From WHSW01 sp963846165 (GTDB lineage Bacteria; Actinomycetota; Thermoleophilia; Solirubrobacterales; 70-9): DNA of 64,000 nucleotides. The DNA is taken from the NCBI GenBank assembly GCA_963846165.1, contig CAWJUU010000008.1:62001-126000 (forward strand), written 5' to 3'. A program made the translations under genes and the position numbers. Every line of letters begins with the position of its first letter. Within the stretch, counting starts at the first letter, position 1. The notes beneath the pieces were generated by a model. That model was not told the origin of the DNA. It did no database searches and saw nothing but the letters and a program-made list of their open reading frames with translations. This document shows positions 36,113 to 44,595 of the stretch, in pieces.

Positions 36113-38635
36113 CTACTCGCCGAGGTGCGCGCCCGAGGAGCGGCGGCGCTTACCGGCCTTTTCGTCGTGGCCCTTGTCGGTGGGCACCGCGTAGCGCGAG
36201 GGCGAGGTCGGGACCGACGGGTTGTCGATCTCGGAGATCCGGTCGATCAGGCGCTCCCACTGCTCGGGCTTGAGGATCTCCTCGAACTGGCGCGTGACGC
36301 CGCCCGACCCGGGTCCGGCGGCCGGCGTGTAGCCGACGTGGACATGGTCGTCGTGGTCGCCCATGGCGAAGGTGTTGTCGGCCCCGAAGTCCATCAGCGA
36401 GATGATCTGTGCGGGTTCCATGGTTCCCTGGAGGTCCATCACGTCGCGCACCAGCGCCTCGGTGATCGAGCCCTGGCCCTGGTTGCCGAGCACCGGGATG
36501 CCGTTGATCTGGGCGATGTCGACGGCGTTGCCGGAGGAGTGGTGGCTGACGTTGCCCGATGAGGTGTAGAACGAGTGGCCGCACTTCAGCGAGGTGAGCG
36601 TGAGCCGGAAGCCGCGCTCGACCAGGTACTCGAGCATCGCCAGGATGCGGCGGTCGATCTGGCCGGTGCGGATGTCCTCGCGGCCGCAGGAATAGATCTC
36701 GAGCCGCGGGTCGGCGAGCGCACGCCGGATCAGCTGCGGCTTCGACATCAGCAGCACCTGGCCGGTGGTGGCGCCGTCGGCGAACGGGTTCTCGCCGGCG
36801 GCGCGGTAGATCGCGGTCGCCTCGAGCAGCTTCCAACCGTCGAGGATCGGCTTCGGATCGATCTTCGGTGCGCCGCGCCCGGCGGGCTGGATCGCGAAGT
36901 GCACGTGGGGCGCGAGCCCGTCGCTCTTGCCGATCCGTCCGAGCACGGTCCCGGCGGTGACCTGTGAGCCCTCCTTGAGCGGGCGCAGCTCCATCGTCTT
37001 GCGGTCGAAGCGCAGGACGCCGGAGAAGTAGGCCTTGAACGACTCATAGCCCGGGAACTTGTCGTCGAGGAGCCGGTCGAGCTGGCCGGTGAGGTTGGCG
37101 CGGTCGGCGTTGCGCGGCCGCTCGGGGAAGGCGTAGAGGCGCTCGCGAGAGTCCTCGGTGTTGACCAGCTCGCCCCCACCGGCCGACTGCTTCGACACCG
37201 CGCCGCCATCGCCGTCGTTGCTGCCGGCGCTCGCGGGCTCCGAGGGCTTGTCGCCGCCCGGTGTCACCAGCTTGAAGTCGTCGGCGGAAAGCCGGTTCTG
37301 CTTCGGCACCGGGTAGACGTCGGAGACCTCGCCGAGCTGGGCGTAGGTGAAGCGGTTGCCGTAGGCGTCGCGGAGGACCAGGTAGCGGCCGAGCTGCTTC
37401 GACTTGCCGACCTCGGTGATCACGCCGTCGTTGACGGCGACCACCGGCGCGCCGTCGCGCGAGTAGATGTCGATCCCTCGACGTGTGGGCGAGCTTGAGA
37501 TCACCTCGGCGGCGTTGCCGTAGGCGCGCTTGCCGGGCTTCGAGCGCTTGAGCGCCTGGCGCTCGGAGATGTCGTCGGCGTAGCGGGCGTTGGCGGCGAC
37601 CGGGAAGCGGGCGCCCTCGGTGAGCCCGGTGAGCGAGCTGACCAGGGGATCGGGAAGCTTGCCGTACTGGTTGGCGTAGAGCAGCACCTCGTCGACGTAC
37701 CAATCGGCGTGGTTGTAGGCGAAGATCGCGGTCCGCAGGTCCTCCTGGCCGCCGGCGGCGCGCAGGTAGCGAGCCGCGGCGCAGATCGCGTCGACCGGGT
37801 TGTAGGGGTCCTTGCGGCCGTCGTCGTTGGCGTCGACCCCGTATGCCTCCCAGGAAGAGGGGATGAACTGCATCCAGCCGAGGGCGCCGGCCGAGGAGAC
37901 GTTGAGGTTGGTGCCGAACGCGGTCTCGATCCGGTTGATCGATGCGAGCACCTGCCACGGGATCCCGTACTGGGTTCCGCAGGCCTGGTAGATCGGCAGC
38001 AGGAAGGGCGGGATGCTGAACTGGTCGATGACGAAGTTCGGGACGCCGATCGGCGCCGGGCCGAAGTCGGCGATCGTGAGGCCCGGGTTGGCGTTGGTCG
38101 GGGTGCCGTCGGGCTCGCGGATCGCCGGCTCCTCCATTGGCTTGCGCTGGTCGTCGACGTTGCGCCGGTCCTCGCCGCGGCCGGGCTTGTCCGACTCGCC
38201 GCCGCCGCGGCCGCCGGAACCGCTGGGCCCGATCGAGCCGCCCTCGGGCTTGACCACGGTGCCGTCGTCGGTCGGGGGAACGGCGGGGGTTACGCTGCTC
38301 CCATCGTCACCGCCGGTCGGGGGCTCGGGTGGGGCCGCGGGGGGCGCGGGGACGCCGCTGGTCCCGGACTCGGACGCGTCGAGCGGGCTCGAGCAGTCGG
38401 GGTCGGCGAGGTCGGTGATCCCGTCGCCGTCGTCGTCGGCAAGGTTCGAGCACTGCGGCAGCGGCACCTCCGGGAGGTTCCCGCCGTTGGGAAGGTTGAT
38501 GTCGACGCCGCCCTCCCCGGTGCCGAGGACGCCCTGGCCGGTGGCGCTCCCCGCGACCACGCTGACCCCGAGGATCGCGAGCCCGATCGTGAGTAGAAGC
38601 TTCCTTCTCATCCCAAGTGCCCTGGACCAGCCCAT
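36113..38635 (-). CDS. Secreted three-domain cell-wall hydrolase (lytic transglycosylase, LytM, M15-like)
   Basis: The product is 840 aa. A signal peptide (about 1-35) is followed by a Ca-binding-like DDDGDGITDLADPD (67-80) and a disordered Pro/Gly linker. A lytic transglycosylase domain spans about 205-325 (INRIETAFG with Glu237; GALGWMQFIPSSW). A LytM/M23-like domain is split across about 375-580, with HVHF at 577-580 but Arg in place of the first metal His (TRRGIDIY). A C-terminal M15-like peptidase has HHSSGNAVDIA and DDHVHVGY. It should remodel peptidoglycan outside the membrane. ATG 38611 is an alternative start. Confidence 0.88.
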   Translation of the reverse strand: MGWSRALGMRRKLLLTIGLAILGVSVVAGSATGQGVLGTGEGGVDINLPNGGNLPEVPLPQCSNLADDDGDGITDLADPDCSSPLDASESGTSGVPAPPAAPPEPPTGGDDGSSVTPAVPPTDDGTVVKPEGGSIGPSGSGGRGGGESDKPGRGEDRRNVDDQRKPMEEPAIREPDGTPTNANPGLTIADFGPAPIGVPNFVIDQFSIPPFLLPIYQACGTQYGIPWQVLASINRIETAFGTNLNVSSAGALGWMQFIPSSWEAYGVDANDDGRKDPYNPVDAICAAARYLRAAGGQEDLRTAIFAYNHADWYVDEVLLYANQYGKLPDPLVSSLTGLTEGARFPVAANARYADDISERQALKRSKPGKRAYGNAAEVISSSPTRRGIDIYSRDGAPVVAVNDGVITEVGKSKQLGRYLVLRDAYGNRFTYAQLGEVSDVYPVPKQNRLSADDFKLVTPGGDKPSEPASAGSNDGDGGAVSKQSAGGGELVNTEDSRERLYAFPERPRNADRANLTGQLDRLLDDKFPGYESFKAYFSGVLRFDRKTMELRPLKEGSQVTAGTVLGRIGKSDGLAPHVHFAIQPAGRGAPKIDPKPILDGWKLLEATAIYRAAGENPFADGATTGQVLLMSKPQLIRRALADPRLEIYSCGREDIRTGQIDRRILAMLEYLVERGFRLTLTSLKCGHSFYTSSGNVSHHSSGNAVDIAQINGIPVLGNQGQGSITEALVRDVMDLQGTMEPAQIISLMDFGADNTFAMGDHDDHVHVGYTPAAGPGSGGVTRQFEEILKPEQWERLIDRISEIDNPSVPTSPSRYAVPTDKGHDEKAGKRRRSSGAHLGE

Positions 38636-38885
38636 CGCCGGGCAATCGTCCCTGCCTGCATGCGCAGCGAAGGCTCCTCCTCCTGAGCCGTCAGAAACCT
38701 ACTTGTTGGAACCAGCGTTTGCAACGTAGAACCGACCGCGCAACCGTACCCGAGATAGCCGGATACATGCGTCAGTTGAGTTCGCGATCCTCGAGGACTT
38801 CTTCGGCATCACGCAGGCGTGGCTTGAAGGCCGGCGGCGAGTGGGGCGGGAGTGTGCGTTCAGCGCTACTCTGCGCCCCGATCCG

Positions 38886-39221
38886 ATGGAGGGCTCAGAC
38901 GACAGAAGCGGCCTGCGCGCACGCGGCGAGGAGGCCGTCGGCGAACTCGCCCAGGCACTGATCGAGAACCCGGTGTTCAGCACCGCTCTGGCGAGCGCAC
39001 TGGGCGCCGGCGAGCGTGCCGCCTCGGCTCAGCGACAGGCGATGGGCGCGCTCAACCTCGCCTCGAGCTCCGACGTCGAGCGCCTCGAGCAGCGCCTGCG
39101 CTCGCTCTCGGGTCGTCTCGAGGTGATCGAGGACCGCCTCGACGAGGTGGCCGACGAGCTCGCCGGGCTCAGCAAGCGCCTGGGCGCGGCGGGTGAGGCC
39201 GTCTCACCCGATCAGGGCTAG
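38886..39221 (+). CDS. Coiled-coil protein, unknown function
   Basis: The 111-aa protein has ALIENPVFSTALASALGAGE and SSDVERLEQRLRSLSGRLEV continuing as a heptad helix to the end. It resembles phasin-like or membrane-associated coiled coils. TACTCT is present 13 nt before ATG 38886. It is divergent from the cell-wall hydrolase gene across about 250 bp in which I see no other gene. Confidence 0.65.
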   Translation: MEGSDDRSGLRARGEEAVGELAQALIENPVFSTALASALGAGERAASAQRQAMGALNLASSSDVERLEQRLRSLSGRLEVIEDRLDEVADELAGLSKRLGAAGEAVSPDQG

Positions 39222-39239
39222 ACGGCCGCAGCCAACCAT

Positions 39240-39953
39240 CTATCTCGCGGACGGCTGATCGACAAGCCCGCCGACCGCGCCCAGGGCCGCCGCACAGTGC
39301 ACGCCGAGGCCGAGCAATCCGTGTTCCGTCGCCTCCTCGTCGTGCTCTCCCGCCGCCGTCTCGGCGACCACCAGCGCGCAGGCGACCGGCAGCGAGAGCC
39401 GAGCGCCGAGCGCCAGCAGCGCCGCCGTCTCGAGGTCGGCGACGACGGCGCCGGCCTGCGCCCAAGCGCTCCGGCGCCCGCTCTCGAGCGAGTCTCCGAT
39501 CAGGTCGGAGCTCGCCACGGTGACCTCGTGTGCGTCCGGCCCCGCAGCCCGCGCGAGCGCCGCCGCGAGCCGGAGATCGGGCGCCGGGCCGGCGACGCCG
39601 AGGGCGCGGCTGGTGCCGTCCTCCCCCACGGCTGCGGCGACGATGACCACCTCGCCCGCGGCCAGCATCCCGTCGAGCGCCACGCAACGGCCGATCCGAA
39701 TCGCCCGGAGCGCGCCGTGCTCGGCCAGCTCGCCGAGCACGACGACGGCGCTCGGCCCGCCGATCCCGGTTGCCTGGATCGTCAGCTCGAGCCCGGCGGC
39801 GGTCCGGCCCGAGTAGCCCCAGAGGCCATGGCTGTGGTTCGCCATCACGGGCTTGTCGAGCAGCTCTTGGGCGAGCGCGAGCGAGAGGCCCGGGTCGCCC
39901 GGAAGCAGGACGTCGGGCGCGATCGTGGAGGTCGGGCGCAGGTAGCCGGTCAA
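39240..39953 (-). CDS. Nucleoside phosphorylase family protein
   Basis: The product is 237 aa. MTGYLRPTSTIAPDVLLPGD, GRTAAGLELTIQATGIGGPS, SSDLIGDSLESGRRSAWAQA and VVADLETAALLALGARLSLP match PNP_UDP_1 enzymes (purine or uridine phosphorylase); the E-T in DLETAALLAL is the nucleoside-binding motif. It cleaves nucleosides with phosphate in salvage. TTG 39953 is chosen because CATAAT (39964-39969 read leftward) lies 10 nt upstream and upstream sequence is not conserved-looking. Confidence 0.85.
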   Translation of the reverse strand: MTGYLRPTSTIAPDVLLPGDPGLSLALAQELLDKPVMANHSHGLWGYSGRTAAGLELTIQATGIGGPSAVVVLGELAEHGALRAIRIGRCVALDGMLAAGEVVIVAAAVGEDGTSRALGVAGPAPDLRLAAALARAAGPDAHEVTVASSDLIGDSLESGRRSAWAQAGAVVADLETAALLALGARLSLPVACALVVAETAAGEHDEEATEHGLLGLGVHCAAALGAVGGLVDQPSAR

Positions 39954-39963
39954 GGGGCCGCGG

Positions 39964-39971
39964 ATTATGCT
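39964..39971. promoter_or_regulatory. Overlapping divergent -10 boxes
   Basis: ATTATGCT holds TATGCT for the rightward gene (ATG 39983, 11 nt downstream) and, on the other strand, CATAAT for the leftward gene (TTG 39953, 10 nt downstream). The two boxes share four base pairs, so only one polymerase could open this site at a time. Confidence 0.55.
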
Positions 39972-39982
39972 GGGCAGCAGCG

Positions 39983-40414
39983 ATGACCGAGTCGACACCC
40001 AACCCACCGGCGCCCGGCGGCGACGCCGAGCAGAGCCCCTCCGAGGGCGGCGTCGGCGATGCCCTGCGCACCGCGGTCGAGCGCACGATGCAGGCGACCG
40101 CCGGCTCCGCATCGAGCACGCGTGAACGCGCCGGCGAGCTGGTCGACGACGTTGTCCGCCGCGGGCGCGAGGCGCGCGACGAGCTCGCCCGCCGCAGCCA
40201 GGAGGCGGGCGCGGAGCTTGCGCGGCGCGGACAGGGGGCGACGGGCGAGGTTGGGCGCCGGCTCGAGCAGCTCGAGGAGCGGCTGGCAGAGCTCGAGCGG
40301 CGGCTCGCCGAGTCGCGATCCAGACCGGCGGCGGGCGAGGGCACGGAGGCTCGATCGAAGGTCGAGCCTGAGCAGGCCACGGACGAGCATTCTGAACCTG
40401 AAGTTGAGGGTTAG
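39983..40414 (+). CDS. Coiled-coil (phasin/apolipoprotein-like) protein
   Basis: The product is 143 aa. After a Pro-rich start (MTESTPNPPAPGGDAEQSPS), amphipathic helices VGDALRTAVERTMQATAG, ELVDDVVRRGREARDELARR and RRLEQLEERLAELERRLAES follow, then an acidic tail. This is the sort of lipid- or granule-surface protein that accompanies storage-lipid genes. The SDR gene starts 1 nt after its stop (TAGATG), so the two are one operon with the acyltransferase. Confidence 0.65.
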   Translation: MTESTPNPPAPGGDAEQSPSEGGVGDALRTAVERTMQATAGSASSTRERAGELVDDVVRRGREARDELARRSQEAGAELARRGQGATGEVGRRLEQLEERLAELERRLAESRSRPAAGEGTEARSKVEPEQATDEHSEPEVEG

Positions 40415-41437
40415 ATGACGGGCGAGGGTCGCCGGGTGGCGATCACCGGCATCTCGAGCACCTGGGGCGCCGAGATCGCGCGCCGGCTCGAGCGCGACCC
40501 GGCGGTCTCCTACATCGCGGGGATCGACAGCCGGCCACCTCCGGCCGAGCTCGAGCGCACCGACTACATCGAGGCCGACCTCCGCAGCCCGCTGATCTCG
40601 CGGCTGCTGCCGGGGACCGGGGCCGACACAGTCGTCCATTGCGGGATCCTCTGGTACCCGGAGCCCGGGCGCCCGGCGCGTGCGCTGCACGAGATCAACG
40701 TGATCGGAACGCTTCAGCTGCTCGCCGCGTGCGAGCGCACCGAGACGCTGCGCCGGGTCGTCGTTCGCGGCTCGGCGGCGATCTACGGCTGTGAGGGGGC
40801 ATCGCCGTTCTTCTTCGGCGAGGAGATGGCGCGACAGGCGCCGCTGCGGACGAGGTTTCAGCGCGACATCTCCGAGCTCGAGGCGTACTTCGAGAACTTC
40901 GCCCGCCGCCACCCCGACCTGGTCTGCTGCATGCTCCGCTACCAGCCCGAGATCGGCGCCGACCTCGACAGCCCGCTGGTCCGTTACCTGACCCTGCCGG
41001 TCGTCCCGGTGCAGCTCGGCTTCGACCCGCGGCTGCAGCTTCTGCACGCCGATGACGCGACCGGGGCGCTCGAGGCCGCGGTCCGCCGGCCGGTTCGGGG
41101 CGCCGTCAACGTCGCCCCGAACGGCTCGATCTCGCTCAGTCGAATCCTGCGGCTGTGCGGGCGGCCGGCGGTGCCGGTGCCGCACCCGCTGTTCGAGCCG
41201 ATGATGGAGCAGCTCGCGAGCCGGCTCGGCGCCGGCGCCCTGATCGGCGACGGGGTGCGGCTGTTGCGCTTCGGTCGCGGGGTCGACAACACCCGGCTGC
41301 GCGAGGAGATCGGCTACGAGCCGCGCTACGACGCCGACGCGGCGGTGCGCGACCTCGCCGCCAAGAGCGAGGGCCGCCGGCTCGGCCCGAGACTGCACGC
41401 CGGCGCGCTCGCGAGCAGCATCACGGGGGTGCCATGA
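40415..41437 (+). CDS. Extended SDR (epimerase-like) protein
   Basis: The product is 340 aa. VAITGISSTWGAEIARRLER is a diverged Rossmann motif (GxSSxxG); HEINVIGTLQLLAACERTET and VVRGSAAIYGCEGASPFFF follow the epimerase layout. At the place of the catalytic YxxxK the sequence reads ELEAYFENFARR, with no Lys, so catalysis is doubtful. It may bind NAD and serve as a sensor or structural partner. It sits in an operon-like row with a coiled-coil protein and an acyltransferase. Confidence 0.85.
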   Translation: MTGEGRRVAITGISSTWGAEIARRLERDPAVSYIAGIDSRPPPAELERTDYIEADLRSPLISRLLPGTGADTVVHCGILWYPEPGRPARALHEINVIGTLQLLAACERTETLRRVVVRGSAAIYGCEGASPFFFGEEMARQAPLRTRFQRDISELEAYFENFARRHPDLVCCMLRYQPEIGADLDSPLVRYLTLPVVPVQLGFDPRLQLLHADDATGALEAAVRRPVRGAVNVAPNGSISLSRILRLCGRPAVPVPHPLFEPMMEQLASRLGAGALIGDGVRLLRFGRGVDNTRLREEIGYEPRYDADAAVRDLAAKSEGRRLGPRLHAGALASSITGVP

Positions 41438-41489
41438 GGCGGAGTCCGATAGGACGGAGCCGAGTCCCGCCGCTGTTGAGGCGGCAGTT

Positions 41490-42449
41490 GTGACCACGGA
41501 CGCCGACTCGCAGACGGTCGGCCCCGAGGCGCTCGCCGACTTCCTGCGCAGCATCCGCTTGGGGGTCGAGTCCGGGCTCGACCCGCTGGCCGCCGCGCAG
41601 AACGCCGCCGAGTCGCTGCCGACCCGGCTGCGAAACGCGGTCGAGTCGATCGTCATGCGTCTGCGGGGCGAGTATCACGAGGACGAGTGGGGCTTCGACG
41701 AGCAGTTCGCCGAGGCCGTCTACCCGCTCTTCGAGCTCCTCTACGACCACTGGTGGCGGGTCGAGGCCGACGGGGTGCGCAACGTGCCCGCCCACGGCCG
41801 CGCGCTGCTGGTCGCAAACCACGCCGGGGCGCTTTTCCCCTTCGACGCGACGATGATGACGATGGCGCTGATGAAGGAGCATCCGCTGCCACGCTGGCCG
41901 CGGTTCATGGTCCTCGACTGGGCCTTCGTGCTCCCGTTCCTGTCGGCGTTCATGCGCCGCTGCGGCGGTGTGCCCGCGAGTCCCGAGAACGCGGTTCGCC
42001 TGCTCGAGTCCGACGAGGTCGTGATGGCCTTTCCCGAGGGCGTCAAGGGAACCGGGAAGCCGTTCTCGGAGCGCTACCGGCTGCAGCGCTTCGGCCGTGG
42101 CGGATTCGTCGAGATCGCGCTTCGCACGGGGGCGCCGATCGTGCCGGTCGCCGTCGTCGGCTCGGAGGAGATCTACCCGAAGATCGCCGAGAGCCCGACG
42201 CTCGCCCGGGCGGTCGGGGCGCCGTTCGTTCCGATCACACCGACCTTTCCCTTGCTCGGGCCGCTCGGCCTGGTGCCGCTGCCGTCGCGCTGGCGGATCG
42301 AGTTCTGCGAGCCGATCGACCTCTCTGGTCATCCGCCCGCGGCCGCCGAGGACCGCCGGCTCGTCTTCGACCTCTCCGAGCAGGTGCGCGAGACGATCCA
42401 GGAGAAGCTCTACGAGAACCTGGTCAAGCGCGGCAATACGTTTCTCTAG
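41490..42449 (+). CDS. Lysophospholipid / diacylglycerol acyltransferase-like protein
   Basis: The product is 319 aa. The acyltransferase motif NHAGALFPFD (about 110-119) with FPEGVKGTGKPFSERYRLQR and PIVPVAVVGSEEIYP matches the actinobacterial PlsC-like branch that has a longer His-to-Asp spacing than the common HX4D. It transfers acyl groups to glycerol lipids at the inner membrane. GTG 41490 lies 53 nt after the SDR gene. It is likely to act in phospholipid or triacylglycerol synthesis. Confidence 0.88.
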   Translation: MTTDADSQTVGPEALADFLRSIRLGVESGLDPLAAAQNAAESLPTRLRNAVESIVMRLRGEYHEDEWGFDEQFAEAVYPLFELLYDHWWRVEADGVRNVPAHGRALLVANHAGALFPFDATMMTMALMKEHPLPRWPRFMVLDWAFVLPFLSAFMRRCGGVPASPENAVRLLESDEVVMAFPEGVKGTGKPFSERYRLQRFGRGGFVEIALRTGAPIVPVAVVGSEEIYPKIAESPTLARAVGAPFVPITPTFPLLGPLGLVPLPSRWRIEFCEPIDLSGHPPAAAEDRRLVFDLSEQVRETIQEKLYENLVKRGNTFL

Positions 42450-42476
42450 TCGCTTGGGCGGATAGGATCGCCAAGC

Positions 42477-42941
42477 ATGCCCGCAACGGCGACCAGGAGA
42501 GCGAGCGAACGCGTCCGGGCCGCGGTGCCTGCGGCGCAGTTTCGGGCCGCGCTCGAGCAGGCGCTCGCGACCGCCGACGCCGACCAGCGAACCGGGCCGC
42601 TGATCGCCGCGACCCGGTTGCGGATGCGGTTCGAGTTCACCGACTGCGGCCTGACCCTGAACGTCGCCTCCGGCGTCGAGAGCGGCGAGCACAACCTTCG
42701 CTGGTCCTTCGACGAGGTCGAGTGGGAGCCGAAGCTGACCCTCTCGATGTCCTCGACGGTCGCCAACCGCTACCTCCAGGGCGCCGAGAGCCTGGCGATC
42801 GCGATCGCCCACGGTGAGGTACGGGTTCGCGGCGAGTCGCGGATCGCGTTGCTCTACCTGCCCGCCACCCAGATGATCTGCGAGCCCTACCGCCGGGCGG
42901 TCGAGGCCGACTTCCCGGCGCTCGCCATCTCTAAAAAGTGA
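42477..42941 (+). CDS. SCP2-like lipid-binding protein
   Basis: The product is 154 aa. RLRMRFEFTDCGLTLNVASG, EPKLTLSMSSTVANRYLQGA and SLAIAIAHGEVRVRGESRIA resemble the sterol-carrier (SCP2) fold that binds lipids. TAGGAT stands 8 nt before ATG 42477 (42463-42468). It continues the lipid gene block on the same strand. The family call rests on strand pattern, not a strong motif. Confidence 0.6.
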   Translation: MPATATRRASERVRAAVPAAQFRAALEQALATADADQRTGPLIAATRLRMRFEFTDCGLTLNVASGVESGEHNLRWSFDEVEWEPKLTLSMSSTVANRYLQGAESLAIAIAHGEVRVRGESRIALLYLPATQMICEPYRRAVEADFPALAISKK

Positions 42942-43193
42942 TTGACGCCGGGCCTCGGTCGGCGTAGCCTCCGCTGTACAGAGATGGCAACAGGCCAGTA
43001 GTGGCCCTCGCCATTCGTCCGCCCTCCGGCGACTGGGGCGTGCGAGCCACGCGAGGTCCGCGAGGCGCCCCGGCGCCGCAGGCCGACGAAGCGGGCCGTG
43101 AGCCCGCACCGGCAGCGGGCCCCACGGGCCCGTTGCCCGTTGAGCAACTTCCGGTCACACATCCCGCCCTCCCTCGGTCCATAGGATCAGCCG

Positions 43194-44393
43194 GTGGCCG
43201 AGCAGGTGATCTCGCTCAACGAGGCGGCGCGGATCGCGCGGGTCTCGCCCTCGACCCTGAAGCGCTGGGAGGCGGCGAAGGTGGTCCCGGTGCGCAAGGG
43301 CCGCTGGACCAGATCCGCTGCCGCGCAGGCGCGCGTCGTCGCTCGGATGCGCGAGCGCGGACACTCGCTCGAGGAACTGCGCCGCGCGGTTCGCGAGGGC
43401 CGGCTCGCGTTCGGCTACGTCGAGGACCTGCTTCCCGACAGCCATCACCGCCCCGTCGACCGCGCCGAAGCCGCCAAGGTCACCGGCCTCGAGGAGGAGC
43501 TGATCGAACGAGTGATGACTCTGCTCGGCACCCCGACCGCCCTCCAGCGAGCGCTCGACGAGCAGGACGTCGCCGCGATGGAGCAGATGGCCGCGGTGCT
43601 CGGCGCCGGGCTGCCGCTGGTCGCACTGCTCCAGCTCGTTCGCGTCTACGCCCAGTCGATCCGCAAGATCGCCGAGGCCGAGGTGCGCCTGTTCCACCTC
43701 TACGTCCACGAGCCGCTGATCCGTCAGGGGGTCGACGCGCTCGAGATGGCGGAGGAGATGGAGGGACTCGCCAGCGAGCTGCTGCCGCTCACCTCGCCGC
43801 TGATGGAGTACATCCACAACCGCTACCTGCGCTTCTACATCGAGCAGGACGTGGTCGGCCACATGGAGGTCGACTTCGGCGGCATCCGCCAGATGGGCCG
43901 GATGACGATGGCGTTCTGCTTCGTCGACCTGACCGGTTTCACTCGCTACACCGAGGAGGAGGGCGACGAGGAGGCGCTCGACCTGGTCGAGCGCTTCGTC
44001 GAGACGGTCGAGGCGACGCTGCCCGCCGAGGCGCTGATCGTGAAGACGATCGGCGACGAGGTGATGATCGTCTCACCCGACCCGGTGACCCTGACCGAGT
44101 GGGCGGTCGGCTTCCTGACCCTGTTCGCGGAGCGCCCGCAGCCGCGGGTCGGGATCCACTACGGCCGCGCGGTCTACCGCGACGGCGACTACTACGGCAC
44201 CGAGGTCAACCTCACCCACCGGGTCGTCGCGCGCGCCCTCGGCGGCGAGGTGATGGTGACCACCGCCGTCGCTGACGCGATTGGCGCCTCCGCCTACCTC
44301 GAGTTCGACCCGATCGGCCGGGTCGAGCTCAAGGGCTTCCCGCAGCCGGTGGAGCTGTTCGTCGCGCGGGCGCGCGAGGCCGAGCCCGCGTAG
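43194..44393 (+). CDS. MerR-type DNA-binding / class III cyclase fusion
   Basis: The product is 399 aa. The N-terminus (ISLNEAARIARVSPSTLKRWEAAKVV, residues 6-31) is a MerR helix-turn-helix. A helical middle region of about 150 residues follows. The C-terminal nucleotide cyclase domain (about 238-390) has metal aspartates D245 (FVDLTGFT) and D288 (KTIGDEV) and GTEVNLTHRVVARA. It may couple cAMP synthesis to DNA binding. GTG 43194 has TAGGAT 6 nt upstream (43182-43187). Confidence 0.9.
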   Translation: MAEQVISLNEAARIARVSPSTLKRWEAAKVVPVRKGRWTRSAAAQARVVARMRERGHSLEELRRAVREGRLAFGYVEDLLPDSHHRPVDRAEAAKVTGLEEELIERVMTLLGTPTALQRALDEQDVAAMEQMAAVLGAGLPLVALLQLVRVYAQSIRKIAEAEVRLFHLYVHEPLIRQGVDALEMAEEMEGLASELLPLTSPLMEYIHNRYLRFYIEQDVVGHMEVDFGGIRQMGRMTMAFCFVDLTGFTRYTEEEGDEEALDLVERFVETVEATLPAEALIVKTIGDEVMIVSPDPVTLTEWAVGFLTLFAERPQPRVGIHYGRAVYRDGDYYGTEVNLTHRVVARALGGEVMVTTAVADAIGASAYLEFDPIGRVELKGFPQPVELFVARAREAEPA

Positions 44394-44429
44394 CAGCCGC
44401 GGGGATCCGCCCATCCGCCGCGTAACATC

Positions 44430-44441
44430 GCTCACGTGAGC
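44430..44441. promoter_or_regulatory. Perfect 12-bp palindrome upstream of tilS
   Basis: GCTCACGTGAGC lies in the 200-bp gap before tilS, next to TAACAT (44423-44428). It could be an operator; no regulator is assigned. Confidence 0.4.
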
Positions 44442-44511
44442 AAGTGCTCCTCGTCGCGAGTACGCCCGCGCTTGGGCGGCTGCGAATCTGTGCCTGGCGT
44501 CGTCCTCAGTC

Positions 44512-44536
44512 GCCGTAATACCGTTGCGATTACGGC
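44512..44536. repeat. Inverted repeat upstream of tilS
   Basis: GCCGTAAT (44512-44519) and ATTACGGC (44529-44536) form an 8-bp perfect stem with a 9-nt loop, 60 nt before the tilS start. It could be a hairpin in the tilS leader or an operator. Confidence 0.4.
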
Positions 44537-44595
44537 TCCCTGCGTCCTTGCCACGCTTGATTCTCGCTCGCCCGACCACGAACGCACCCACGACG

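Noticed and set aside
42942..43193. Riboswitch or structural RNA
   Set aside because: Strong stems are expected in such GC-rich sequence, and no conserved core of RNase P RNA, tmRNA, SRP RNA or a known riboswitch was recognised.
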